From contig NZ_JAHZAX010000005.1 of the NCBI RefSeq assembly GCF_019423705.1, forward strand, positions 62,001 to 126,000: 64,000 nt of DNA, given 5' to 3'. The stretch comes from Ruminococcus sp. GTDB lineage: Bacteria; Bacillota; Clostridia; Oscillospirales; Ruminococcaceae. The notes under the pieces were generated by a model. It was not told the DNA's origin, made no database searches, and worked only from the letters and a program-made list of their open reading frames with translations. Numbering within the stretch: position 1 is the stretch's first letter; each line of letters begins with the position of its first letter. This document shows, in pieces, positions 17,227-24,284 of the stretch. A program made the position numbers and the translations under genes.

Positions 17227-17258
17227 GGTGGTGCCGCTTGAACAGCTTCGGTATCACC
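17227..17258 (+). terminator. Hairpin between SCIFF gene and maturase gene (attenuator-like)
   Basis: GGTGGTGCCG pairs with CGGTATCACC over 10 bp (two G-U pairs) with a 12-nt loop, followed by TCTTTTAAAG. It is 16 bp after the SCIFF stop. The tail is weak, so it may end most transcripts after the peptide gene and let a fraction continue into the maturase. Confidence 0.55.
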
Positions 17259-17340
17259 TCTTTTAAAGGGGCATTTTTATGTCCCTTTATTTTTTATGTT
17301 ACTATTGTTGATGTATTATCTGTGTGAAAGGTTGATTTGA

Positions 17341-18714
17341 ATGATACACAAGTTTAAGCTTGCAGGATTTAATGTGCTGCTGGACGTGAACAGCGGCGGA
17401 GTGCATATCGTTGACGATCTGACTTACGATCTGCTGGACAATGTTGAGCCGCCGTTTGCGGAGAAGTGTCCTGAGAACGTGATGAAGAAGCTCACAAAGG
17501 CTTATCCTGCGGAGGATATCGAGGAGTGCTATGAGGAGATCGTATCGCTTTACAATGACAAGATACTGTTCAGCGAGGACGATTACGAGAAGTTCGCCCT
17601 TTCGGCTGTGGCTTCTCCTATCAAGGCGATGTGTCTGCACATTGCACACGACTGCAATCTGAGATGTAAATACTGCTTCGCTTCCACGGGCGATTTCGGA
17701 CAGGGCAGAATGCTTATGGATTTCGAGACTGGCAAGCGTGCCATCGATTTCCTGCTGGAAAGATCGGGCGACAGAAAGTTTTTGGAGGTCGACTTCTTCG
17801 GCGGCGAGCCTAGCCTTAACTTCGGCGTTGTTAAGCAGGTGGTGGAGTATGCTCGCTCAAAGGAAGAGGAATTTAACAAGAAGTTCAGATTTACTATCAC
17901 CACAAACGGCGTACACCTTACTGACGATATGATCGACTTCATCAACAAGGAAATGTACAATGTGGTTCTGTCTATCGACGGCAGAAAGGAAGTCAACGAC
18001 AGAATGAGAGTTCGTGTTGACGGAACGGGAAGCTATGACAAAATCATCCCGAACTTCAAGCGCCTTGTGGACAAGCGTGACAAGAACAAGGACTGGTATG
18101 TAAGAGGTACATACACAAAGTATAATCTTGACTTCTCAAATGATGTAATGCACCTTTATGATCTGGGATTCGATCAGATATCTGTTGAGCCTGTTATGGC
18201 TGACCCTAGCGAGCCTTACGCTATCACGGAGGCTGATCTGCCTAAGATATTCAAGGAATATGAAGTGCTTTCCGAGAAGATCAAGAAGATCAGAGACGAG
18301 GGCAAGTTCATAAACTTCTTCCATTTTATGATCGACCTTGACCAAGGCCCTTGCGCTATCAAGAGGCTGAGAGGCTGCGGAAGCGGCAACGAGTACGTTT
18401 CCGTTACACCGGACGGCGATATTTATCCTTGCCACCAGTTCGTTGGTATCACCGAGTTCAAAATGGGCAATCTTTACGATGGCACATTCAACGAGGAAAT
18501 GAAAGATATGTTCGCACACGCACACGTTTACAACAAGCCTGAGTGCAAGAAGTGCTGGGCGAAATTCTATTGCAGCGGCGGTTGCAATGCAAATAATTAC
18601 ATTTATGCCGGAGATATCCACAACGCTCACAAACTTTCCTGTCAGATTCAGAAGAAGAGACTTGAATGTGCGATACTTATGAGGGCTGTAAAAATGCTGG
18701 AGACGGCTGAATAA
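17341..18714 (+). CDS. scfB: SCIFF peptide radical SAM maturase
   Basis: A 457-residue radical SAM/SPASM enzyme. The N-terminal 90 residues resemble the peptide-binding RRE-like domain. The SAM-cluster motif is C105/C109/C112 (CNLRCKYC), followed by EVDFFGGEPSLNF. The C-terminal SPASM cysteines are in CAIKRLRGCGSGNEY, DIYPCHQF and CKKCWAKFYCSGGC. Together with the adjacent 47-residue six-Cys precursor this identifies the SCIFF maturase (TIGR03974 type), which installs thioether bonds in the peptide. ATG start 131 bp after the peptide gene. The codon use (AAG, GAC, ATC) is that of a well expressed core gene. Confidence 0.95.
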   Translation: MIHKFKLAGFNVLLDVNSGGVHIVDDLTYDLLDNVEPPFAEKCPENVMKKLTKAYPAEDIEECYEEIVSLYNDKILFSEDDYEKFALSAVASPIKAMCLHIAHDCNLRCKYCFASTGDFGQGRMLMDFETGKRAIDFLLERSGDRKFLEVDFFGGEPSLNFGVVKQVVEYARSKEEEFNKKFRFTITTNGVHLTDDMIDFINKEMYNVVLSIDGRKEVNDRMRVRVDGTGSYDKIIPNFKRLVDKRDKNKDWYVRGTYTKYNLDFSNDVMHLYDLGFDQISVEPVMADPSEPYAITEADLPKIFKEYEVLSEKIKKIRDEGKFINFFHFMIDLDQGPCAIKRLRGCGSGNEYVSVTPDGDIYPCHQFVGITEFKMGNLYDGTFNEEMKDMFAHAHVYNKPECKKCWAKFYCSGGCNANNYIYAGDIHNAHKLSCQIQKKRLECAILMRAVKMLETAE

Positions 18715-18821
18715 GTTAATATTCCGTAAATTTTATGACCGTCGAAAATTTGTAAACAAGTTAAATGATTTTCACATAAACCGTTTTCGGAAAAATGCTG
18801 TGCAAATAGTGTGATAAAAGC

Positions 18822-18863
18822 AATAGCATAAAATGGGACAAGTTCCTGTTTTATGCTATTTTT
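18822..18863 (+). terminator. Intrinsic terminator of the SCIFF operon
   Basis: AATAGCATAAAA pairs with TTTTATGCTATT around TGGGACAAGTTCCTG, then TTTATT. Confidence 0.85.
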
Positions 18864-18996
18864 ATTGGTGAAAATCTGCCCAAAAAGCGAAAATATTACA
18901 GAAATTTTCCGAAAATTGTGGCATTTTAAACTAAGTGTTGCACTAATGTGAATATGTATAATGTTAAATTTTATGAAAAGAGTGGAAAAAATCGCC

Positions 18997-19025
18997 TTGA
19001 CTTTTCGGAGTGATTTTATTATAAT
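18997..19025 (+). promoter_or_regulatory. Strong sigma-A promoter of the SipW-type protein gene
   Basis: TTGACT (18997-19002), 17-bp spacer, TATAAT (19020-19025). The closest match to consensus in the window, suggesting high expression. Confidence 0.85.
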
Positions 19026-19161
19026 TAATACAATAAAGACGTAAATAAGCGGCGAAAAACGACATCGGCGGTGCTTTATTTGCGGGCGCTATTTTGCGCT
19101 GATAAAGGGATAATTTGTATGGGCGGCGTGCCCGAAAATATTATGAAAAGGATGAAAAAAT

Positions 19162-20220
19162 ATGAGAACGAATGATAAGAAAAATACTTCCGCAAAGAAA
19201 AAACTTATACCGGCGGTAGCAATGCTCACAACATCGGCTATTATGCTTTCTACGGCTACTTATGCTTGGTTTACGCTCAATAAAACTGTTGAGGTTGACG
19301 GACTACAGATGACTGCTACAACTGCGGATGCTCTTGAAATTTCTCTTGGTGGTGTAACAAAGACTGAAAATGGCACAACTCGTGATGGCGGTGCTATTGC
19401 AAGTAATTTGGTTGCTCGCCCAAGTGATACAGATGATGTAAGCTGGACTAACATAATAAATGTTGGAGAGTATTACGAAAAGGTTAAATTTATTAAACCT
19501 TCTTCTTCTGTCGATGGTGTTAATTTCTGGGAAGCTACAGACGCTACCAATGGTGGTAAAACTGCGACAAAATTTGTAGAGTCAACTCAAAGTGATACGG
19601 CACTTACAGCAAGAAAGAATCTCGAAATTTCTGGTAATCTTTCAAATGTTGATAAGACAGACACCGCTACAAGCAGTGATAATTATGTCAAGTTCCCAGT
19701 TCATCTGAGAACATCTAAGTTAGCGTCAACAGGTAATTCAACTGCTACAGTTTATTGTACTATGAGCATAACAGATCCAGATGACAGTGAGAAAAATACG
19801 CCAGATGGAGAACTCTATAAAGCTGTAAGAGTTGCGTTTGTTCCAATTACATATGCAGGAAGTGGCAATAATGTTGCTTCAGAGGCTGCAAAGGCGAGCA
19901 TTATAATGGGCGCAGATACAAATTATTATACTACAGGTCAAGCAGTTAATTCACAAAATAGTCGTGGAGCTGTTTCAGTACAAAAAACAGTTGGCGATGA
20001 TGATTCATTGGCAAAATTCGATACTAAAGTGCCTATCAGTCTTCCAACAAAATCTGGAGAGTATGGTCATTCCGATTTTATGGTCTATGTATGGCTTGAG
20101 GGTGAGAGTACGTCATGTTTTGACGCAAATTCAGCTCAGAATTGGAATATTGATTTTGCTTTTTCATTGGAGAAGGGTAGCCTTCCTACAGCATTACCAA
20201 CAACTTCTACAGGCAACTAA
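19162..20220 (+). CDS. SipW-type secreted surface protein (putative major fibre subunit)
   Basis: A 352-residue protein. Residues 1-14 are basic, 15-34 hydrophobic, and STATYAWFTLN (30-40) is the 'AWFT' signal typical of substrates of SipW-like signal peptidases (the class that includes TasA and camelysin). Cleavage is expected at or just before AWFT. The mature part is Ser/Thr/Asn-rich and beta-like and ends with YVWLEGESTSCFD, a motif that also closes the protein encoded at 21170. No sorting signal or second membrane segment is seen. A near-consensus promoter and a terminator make it a single-gene unit, as expected for an abundant structural subunit. The extracellular part uses AT-richer codons than core genes nearby. 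The role as fibre subunit is inference. Confidence 0.75.
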   Translation: MRTNDKKNTSAKKKLIPAVAMLTTSAIMLSTATYAWFTLNKTVEVDGLQMTATTADALEISLGGVTKTENGTTRDGGAIASNLVARPSDTDDVSWTNIINVGEYYEKVKFIKPSSSVDGVNFWEATDATNGGKTATKFVESTQSDTALTARKNLEISGNLSNVDKTDTATSSDNYVKFPVHLRTSKLASTGNSTATVYCTMSITDPDDSEKNTPDGELYKAVRVAFVPITYAGSGNNVASEAAKASIIMGADTNYYTTGQAVNSQNSRGAVSVQKTVGDDDSLAKFDTKVPISLPTKSGEYGHSDFMVYVWLEGESTSCFDANSAQNWNIDFAFSLEKGSLPTALPTTSTGN

Positions 20221-20242
20221 TCAATAAACAATAAAACAAAAA

Positions 20243-20271
20243 AGACGCCGAAGAAATTCGGCGTTTTTTAG
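20243..20271 (+). terminator. Intrinsic terminator
   Basis: ACGCCGAA pairs with TTCGGCGT around GAAA, followed by TTTTT. It isolates the 19162 gene from the operon that follows. Confidence 0.9.
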
Positions 20272-20327
20272 TAGATGAGAGTATTTCAAAAAATGTGCCG
20301 CAAAGGTGGGAAAAAGGTCGATTTTCC

Positions 20328-20356
20328 TTTACTTTTGTGCGGTTTTATGGTATAAT
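20328..20356 (+). promoter_or_regulatory. Probable sigma-A promoter of the surface-assembly operon
   Basis: TTTACT (20328-20333), 17-bp spacer, TATAAT (20351-20356), 30 bp before the first start codon. It is the only clear promoter before the 12 same-strand genes that end at 40394. Confidence 0.7.
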
Positions 20357-20385
20357 AAAGTGATGACGATTGGAGGGCGATGTGT

Positions 20386-21132
20386 ATGGATAACGGTTCA
20401 ACTGTTGACGGGGTGCGTGCTGTTGAGCTGTTTTATCGTCCTGTGAAAAATACTGACAGCGATCGAACGGTCTTTCTGCAATCGCAGACAAGGCTAAACG
20501 GCCCGAACCTCGGCACGCTTATGCCTGCGGATTATCTGCCTGTGGCGGAGCTTTCCGACCTCTCTGTGAATATCTTCAAGCTGAGCCTTGTTCAGCTTTT
20601 GCAGGCGGTGGAAAAATTTAACGTAAGAGAGATAAACTTCGGCTGGATATCCCTTTACACCCCCGTGCGCTTTCTGCGTGACACCAACGCTCCGCAGATC
20701 GCCGCTGAGTATTGCGACAAGTTCGGCGTGAAGTATGAGAACGTCTGCTTTGAGCTTTCCCCGAGGATACTTGCCGAGGAGGATAAGTCGGCGGCGGATA
20801 ATATCGCAATTATGCGGCGGCAGGGCTTTCACTTTATGCTGACGGGCTTCGCCGCAGAGGGCTTCTCTCTGCTGAAAACAGCCGAGTTCAAGGTCGATCT
20901 TATTATGCTCGACGGCTCGATGACGGAGGCTTTGAGCAAGGGCGACCGCTATGAGACTTGCGTGAATTCTCTGCTGGGCTTTGTTTTTGATCTTAATGCG
21001 GAAGCTATCGCCGCAGATGTCAAGAACGAGGCGGAGATGAAAAAGCTGGAAAGTATGCAATGCCTTTATTATGTCGGCGAAAAGGCTGGAAAATATATCG
21101 CCGAAAGATATGTGAGAAAGAGAAACGAATAA
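20386..21132 (+). CDS. Degenerate EAL-domain protein, probably catalytically inactive
   Basis: A 248-residue cytosolic protein with no membrane segment. The order of conserved EAL pieces is kept: VELFYRP in place of E-A-L-x-R near residue 14, GTLMPADYLPVAE like the P-x-x-F-I-P-x-A-E helix, VCFELSPRIL like L-E-L-T-E, and VDLIMLDGSM in place of V-D-x-I-K-I-D. The catalytic DDFGTG is replaced by MLTGFAAEG and the lysine of the K-I-D motif is missing, so hydrolysis of cyclic di-GMP is unlikely. It may bind the nucleotide or act as a protein-interaction module. Start at 20386, 8 nt after GGAGGG, rather than the ATG 6 bp upstream. First gene of the operon. Confidence 0.72.
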   Translation: MDNGSTVDGVRAVELFYRPVKNTDSDRTVFLQSQTRLNGPNLGTLMPADYLPVAELSDLSVNIFKLSLVQLLQAVEKFNVREINFGWISLYTPVRFLRDTNAPQIAAEYCDKFGVKYENVCFELSPRILAEEDKSAADNIAIMRRQGFHFMLTGFAAEGFSLLKTAEFKVDLIMLDGSMTEALSKGDRYETCVNSLLGFVFDLNAEAIAADVKNEAEMKKLESMQCLYYVGEKAGKYIAERYVRKRNE

Positions 21133-21169
21133 AATTTTCTGATAATTCTGATAAACGGGAGATACAGTT

Positions 21170-21904
21170 TTGGACGGTAAAAAACAGGATAATAACACAA
21201 GGGTGGTCGATACCCTTGCCCTCCGCAGAACTGCTAAAGAAGCTAAGCGCTATGCAGTAGTTATGCGAATGCTGAAAATACTTGCCATTATTCTTGTGGC
21301 TATCGTTGCCGCCGCTTATGCGGTATCTTACTTTTATGACAAGTACGGAAGCTTTACGGTCAAGATCAATAAATATGATATGATAAATCAGGGCCTGACG
21401 CTTTCTGAGACACCCGACTATGATAAGTCAAATTCACGGCTGGGTGCTGATATAGTCTACGATATGACGAACATAAGCGGCGAGGACTTGCCCAATAATA
21501 TCGACAAGGTCAATGGAAGCCACAATGGCGAAAGCTATATCGCTTATACTTTCTATCTTATCAATTCGGGTAAGGATACACTAAGCTATGACAGCGAGCT
21601 GACTATCGAAAACGTGACGAATCACGTTGATGAAGCGATCAGAGTAGCGGTGTATATGAATGGTGAAAAGACGGTTTACGGCAAAACAAAGTCTGACGGA
21701 AGCGGAAAGGAAAGCGACTGCGATAAGGAGTTTGCCTCCTCAACAGACGTCCTCAAGGACAGACGTGAAAAGCTTAAACCCGGCGAGAAAGACAAGTACA
21801 CCGTCGTTATATGGCTCGAGGGCAACGACCCCGACTGCACAGACGACATAATCGGCGGAACAATGAAACTCGGAATGAACTTCAAGATCGTCGAGACAAC
21901 GTAA
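21170..21904 (+). CDS. Membrane-anchored extracellular protein with WLEG motif
   Basis: A 244-residue protein from a TTG start with GGGAG before it. A basic cytoplasmic head (1-34), one membrane segment (about 35-57) and a beta-rich extracellular domain. It lacks an AWFT motif (the segment reads AAAYAVSYFYDK), but VVIWLEGNDPDCTDD near the C-terminus matches the closing YVWLEGESTSC of the SipW-type protein encoded at 19162, so both probably share a TasA/camelysin-like fold. It may be the membrane base of the same fibre. The gene lies 37 bp after the EAL gene and 54 bp before sipW. I do not recognise a named family beyond this. Confidence 0.7.
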   Translation: MDGKKQDNNTRVVDTLALRRTAKEAKRYAVVMRMLKILAIILVAIVAAAYAVSYFYDKYGSFTVKINKYDMINQGLTLSETPDYDKSNSRLGADIVYDMTNISGEDLPNNIDKVNGSHNGESYIAYTFYLINSGKDTLSYDSELTIENVTNHVDEAIRVAVYMNGEKTVYGKTKSDGSGKESDCDKEFASSTDVLKDRREKLKPGEKDKYTVVIWLEGNDPDCTDDIIGGTMKLGMNFKIVETT

Positions 21905-21931
21905 GGCAAAAAATAATATGGAGGGAGGAAG

Positions 21932-21948
21932 CCTCGGGCTTTCCGAGG
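21932..21948 (+). promoter_or_regulatory. Hairpin that covers the ribosome binding site of the first sipW
   Basis: CCTCGG (21932-21937) pairs with CCGAGG (21943-21948) across GCTTT. The 3' arm contains GAGG, the only Shine-Dalgarno-like sequence at a proper distance (10 nt) from the ATG at 21959. A second purine-rich site, GGAGGGAGG, lies upstream of the hairpin, too far to use unless the hairpin stays folded. Confidence 0.5.
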
Positions 21949-21958
21949 TTTTGACTTT

Positions 21959-22621
21959 ATGAAAAAAGCAATCAAGATCGTATTTGACGTGATCGCCTGG
22001 ATAGTGCTTATATTCGCACTTATCATCACAATACTGGTGTTCTCTTCCGATAAGAACAACGGCACAGCAAGCCTCTTCGGCTACATTCCGCTGACCGTTG
22101 AGTCCGACTCGATGAAGCCCACATTCAAGAAAGACGACCTCATCATCTCAAAGGAGATCGACGACGTCAAGAGCCTTAAAAAGGGCGATGTTATCACTTT
22201 TTGGACTATCATCGACGGACAGAAAGTAAAAAATACCCACCGTATCGAGCAGGTGCTTGACGAAAACGGCTCGATAGGCTTTATAACTCGAGGCGACGCT
22301 AACGATTCGGACGATAGCTATACAGTTTATGCAGGCGATATCGTCGGCGAGTGGACGAACGTTAAGATCGGCGGCTTCGGCAAGGTAATGGACTATCTGA
22401 GAACAAAGACGGGCTTCTTTGTCTGCATACTTTTGCCAATAGCCCTGTTCTTCCTGTTTGAAGTCTACAAGCTCATTGCCACAATCGTCGAGATCAAAAA
22501 GCCTGCGATCACAGAATCCGACGAGGAAGAAATTAAGAGACGTGCCGTTGAAGAATATTTGGCACATCAGAAGAAAGAGGAAGAAGAAAAAGCTCAGCAG
22601 GAGACTGAAAAGAAAGAATAG
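21959..22621 (+). CDS. sipW: SipW-like signal peptidase I (S26B), first copy
   Basis: A 220-residue membrane protease. Membrane segments at about 9-29 and 145-167 enclose the catalytic domain. The nucleophile is S51 in ESDSMKPTF; the general base is H94 in NTHRIE in place of the lysine of ordinary bacterial signal peptidases; GDANDSDD (112-119) carries the third conserved acid. This Ser-His type is the archaeal/ER-like SipW class that processes AWFT-type secreted proteins. The C-terminal 45 residues form a highly charged cytoplasmic coil (EEEIKRRAVEEY onwards), longer than needed for catalysis. The substrates are very probably the proteins encoded at 19162, 27826, 38681 and 39417. Confidence 0.92.
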   Translation: MKKAIKIVFDVIAWIVLIFALIITILVFSSDKNNGTASLFGYIPLTVESDSMKPTFKKDDLIISKEIDDVKSLKKGDVITFWTIIDGQKVKNTHRIEQVLDENGSIGFITRGDANDSDDSYTVYAGDIVGEWTNVKIGGFGKVMDYLRTKTGFFVCILLPIALFFLFEVYKLIATIVEIKKPAITESDEEEIKRRAVEEYLAHQKKEEEEKAQQETEKKE

Positions 22622-22651
22622 TCTCTGCGCTTTGTATTCAGGAGAAATGCT

Positions 22652-24223
22652 ATGAATGGATTTCTGAAATGGTTTTTTGTGTTTATATCGGCAATGCTTT
22701 CGGGCTTTGCGCAGATCTTCAAAGGTTTGTGGAACGGTATAAAGCAGATATTCAACATAAAAGAATACATAAAAATATTCAAGACCTATTCCACAGACTT
22801 TGGCGTTCTGGGCTGGGTCTTGTCGGTGCTTGCGGTGGTGATCATTGCGGCGATATTCCTGCTCATCATATTTATGATCGTCCTTGCGGTGAGAAAATAT
22901 GTCAGATTCAGACACTCGATCGTCAGCAATGAAGACCTTATCGAGGAGATATCAGACCTCCAGCGACAGGTTGTCAAGATGACCAAAGAGAAGGACGAGA
23001 TCATGGCGATGAAGGTCGCACAGCTTGGCGTTTATGACAATACCGCACTTGCTGAGGGCGAGGCTAAGCTTGCCGAGGGTGAAGCTGCCGTGCCTGCACA
23101 GGCGGAAGTTCAGACCACAGTTGACGGCGTTGTGCAGACCACCGATTACAGATTTTCAAAGCTTATCGAGGTGGACAATTTCTACAAGGATTACACTCCG
23201 CCTGCTTATGACAATGACATAACGCTCAGCGGCATATGCGAGGCTTACAGAAATTTCGCCTGCTCGAGAATGCACCTTTACTATGACATAAAAACTATCA
23301 GACTGTTCATTGCAGGTATGGCTTCCACAAAGCTTATTATCCTTCAAGGTATTTCCGGTACAGGTAAAACTTCGCTGCCATACTCTTTCGGAAAGTTCCT
23401 GCAGATAGACACAACTATCGCTTCGGTGCAGCCTTCTTGGCGTGATCGTACCGAGCTTTTCGGTTACTTCAATGAATTTACTAAGAACTTCAACGAAACA
23501 GAAGTGCTCAAGAGAATTTACTCTTCGGGATATAACGACGACGTAAACTTCGTGCTCCTCGATGAGATGAACATTGCGAGAGTTGAGTATTACTTTGCAG
23601 AAATGCTTTCCATTTTGGAAATGCCTGACCCTGCCGAGTGGGAGCTTGACCTTGTGCCGAATGTTTGGAGCACCGACCCTGTTATGCTTGATAATGGCAA
23701 ACTGCGTATTTCACAGAACATTTGGTATATCGGTACGGCCAACAACGATGACTCCACGTTCACAATTTCCGATAAGGTCTACGACCGTGCGCAGCCTATC
23801 AACCTTGATTCTAAGGGCGTTGCTTTTGACGCACCTGACACGCCGCCGATGAATTTGAGTTTTAGCCATTTGGACGCTCTGTTCAACGAGGCATTCAAGG
23901 CTTATCCTGTTTCGCAGGACAGTTTGAAGAAGATACAGCAGCTTGACCTTTGGGTCATCGAAAAGCTGCGTGTGGCTTTCGGTAACCGTATTCTCAAGCA
24001 GATGAACCTGTTCGTCCCTGTTTACGTTGCTTGCGGCGGCGAGGAGCTTGACGGTATCGACTATGTGCTTGCCACAAAGATATTCAGAAAGTTCGAGTCT
24101 CTGAACCTTGCAATGCTCAGAGAAGAACTCAAGGAGCTTTGCACTTATATGCAGAAGCTTTTCGGAAGAAATTCTATGAAAGAGTCTATCGCATATCTTG
24201 AAAGATTGCAGAAGCTTTATTAA
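22652..24223 (+). CDS. Membrane-anchored McrB-like AAA+ ATPase
   Basis: A 523-residue protein. N-terminal hydrophobic stretches at about 4-22 and 52-80 anchor it; a coiled coil (about 93-118) and an Ala/Glu-rich linker with EGEAKLAEGEAA follow. The C-terminal AAA+ module has Walker A GISGTGKTS (233-241), Walker B VLLDEMN (301-307) continuing as IARVEYYFAEML, and sensor-type YIGTANNDD (359-367). LDEMNxARVEYYF and the GT-N-D sensor are typical of the McrB/MoxR group. McrB proteins are normally soluble and partner with McrC; here the partner-like gene follows 61 bp downstream. A membrane-tethered form inside a secretion cluster suggests a motor or remodelling ATPase for surface-protein assembly. 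That role is inference. Confidence 0.82.
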   Translation: MNGFLKWFFVFISAMLSGFAQIFKGLWNGIKQIFNIKEYIKIFKTYSTDFGVLGWVLSVLAVVIIAAIFLLIIFMIVLAVRKYVRFRHSIVSNEDLIEEISDLQRQVVKMTKEKDEIMAMKVAQLGVYDNTALAEGEAKLAEGEAAVPAQAEVQTTVDGVVQTTDYRFSKLIEVDNFYKDYTPPAYDNDITLSGICEAYRNFACSRMHLYYDIKTIRLFIAGMASTKLIILQGISGTGKTSLPYSFGKFLQIDTTIASVQPSWRDRTELFGYFNEFTKNFNETEVLKRIYSSGYNDDVNFVLLDEMNIARVEYYFAEMLSILEMPDPAEWELDLVPNVWSTDPVMLDNGKLRISQNIWYIGTANNDDSTFTISDKVYDRAQPINLDSKGVAFDAPDTPPMNLSFSHLDALFNEAFKAYPVSQDSLKKIQQLDLWVIEKLRVAFGNRILKQMNLFVPVYVACGGEELDGIDYVLATKIFRKFESLNLAMLREELKELCTYMQKLFGRNSMKESIAYLERLQKLY

Positions 24224-24284
24224 TAGACTATTTTAGCTTTTTACAGAATTAATATAGATAAAATTTAACAGAGGAGGGAAGAGA

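Larger units (their letters stand above)
18715..19161 (+). other. 447-bp intergenic region ahead of the surface-protein cluster
   Basis: Very AT-rich. It holds the terminator of the SCIFF operon at 18822-18863 and a strong promoter at 18997-19025 for the next gene, leaving an untranslated leader of about 130 nt. I see no open frame with a ribosome binding site and no clear riboswitch. Confidence 0.7.

Noticed and set aside
20386..21132. Active cyclic di-GMP phosphodiesterase
   Set aside because: The DD and K-x-D residues needed for metal binding and catalysis are absent.
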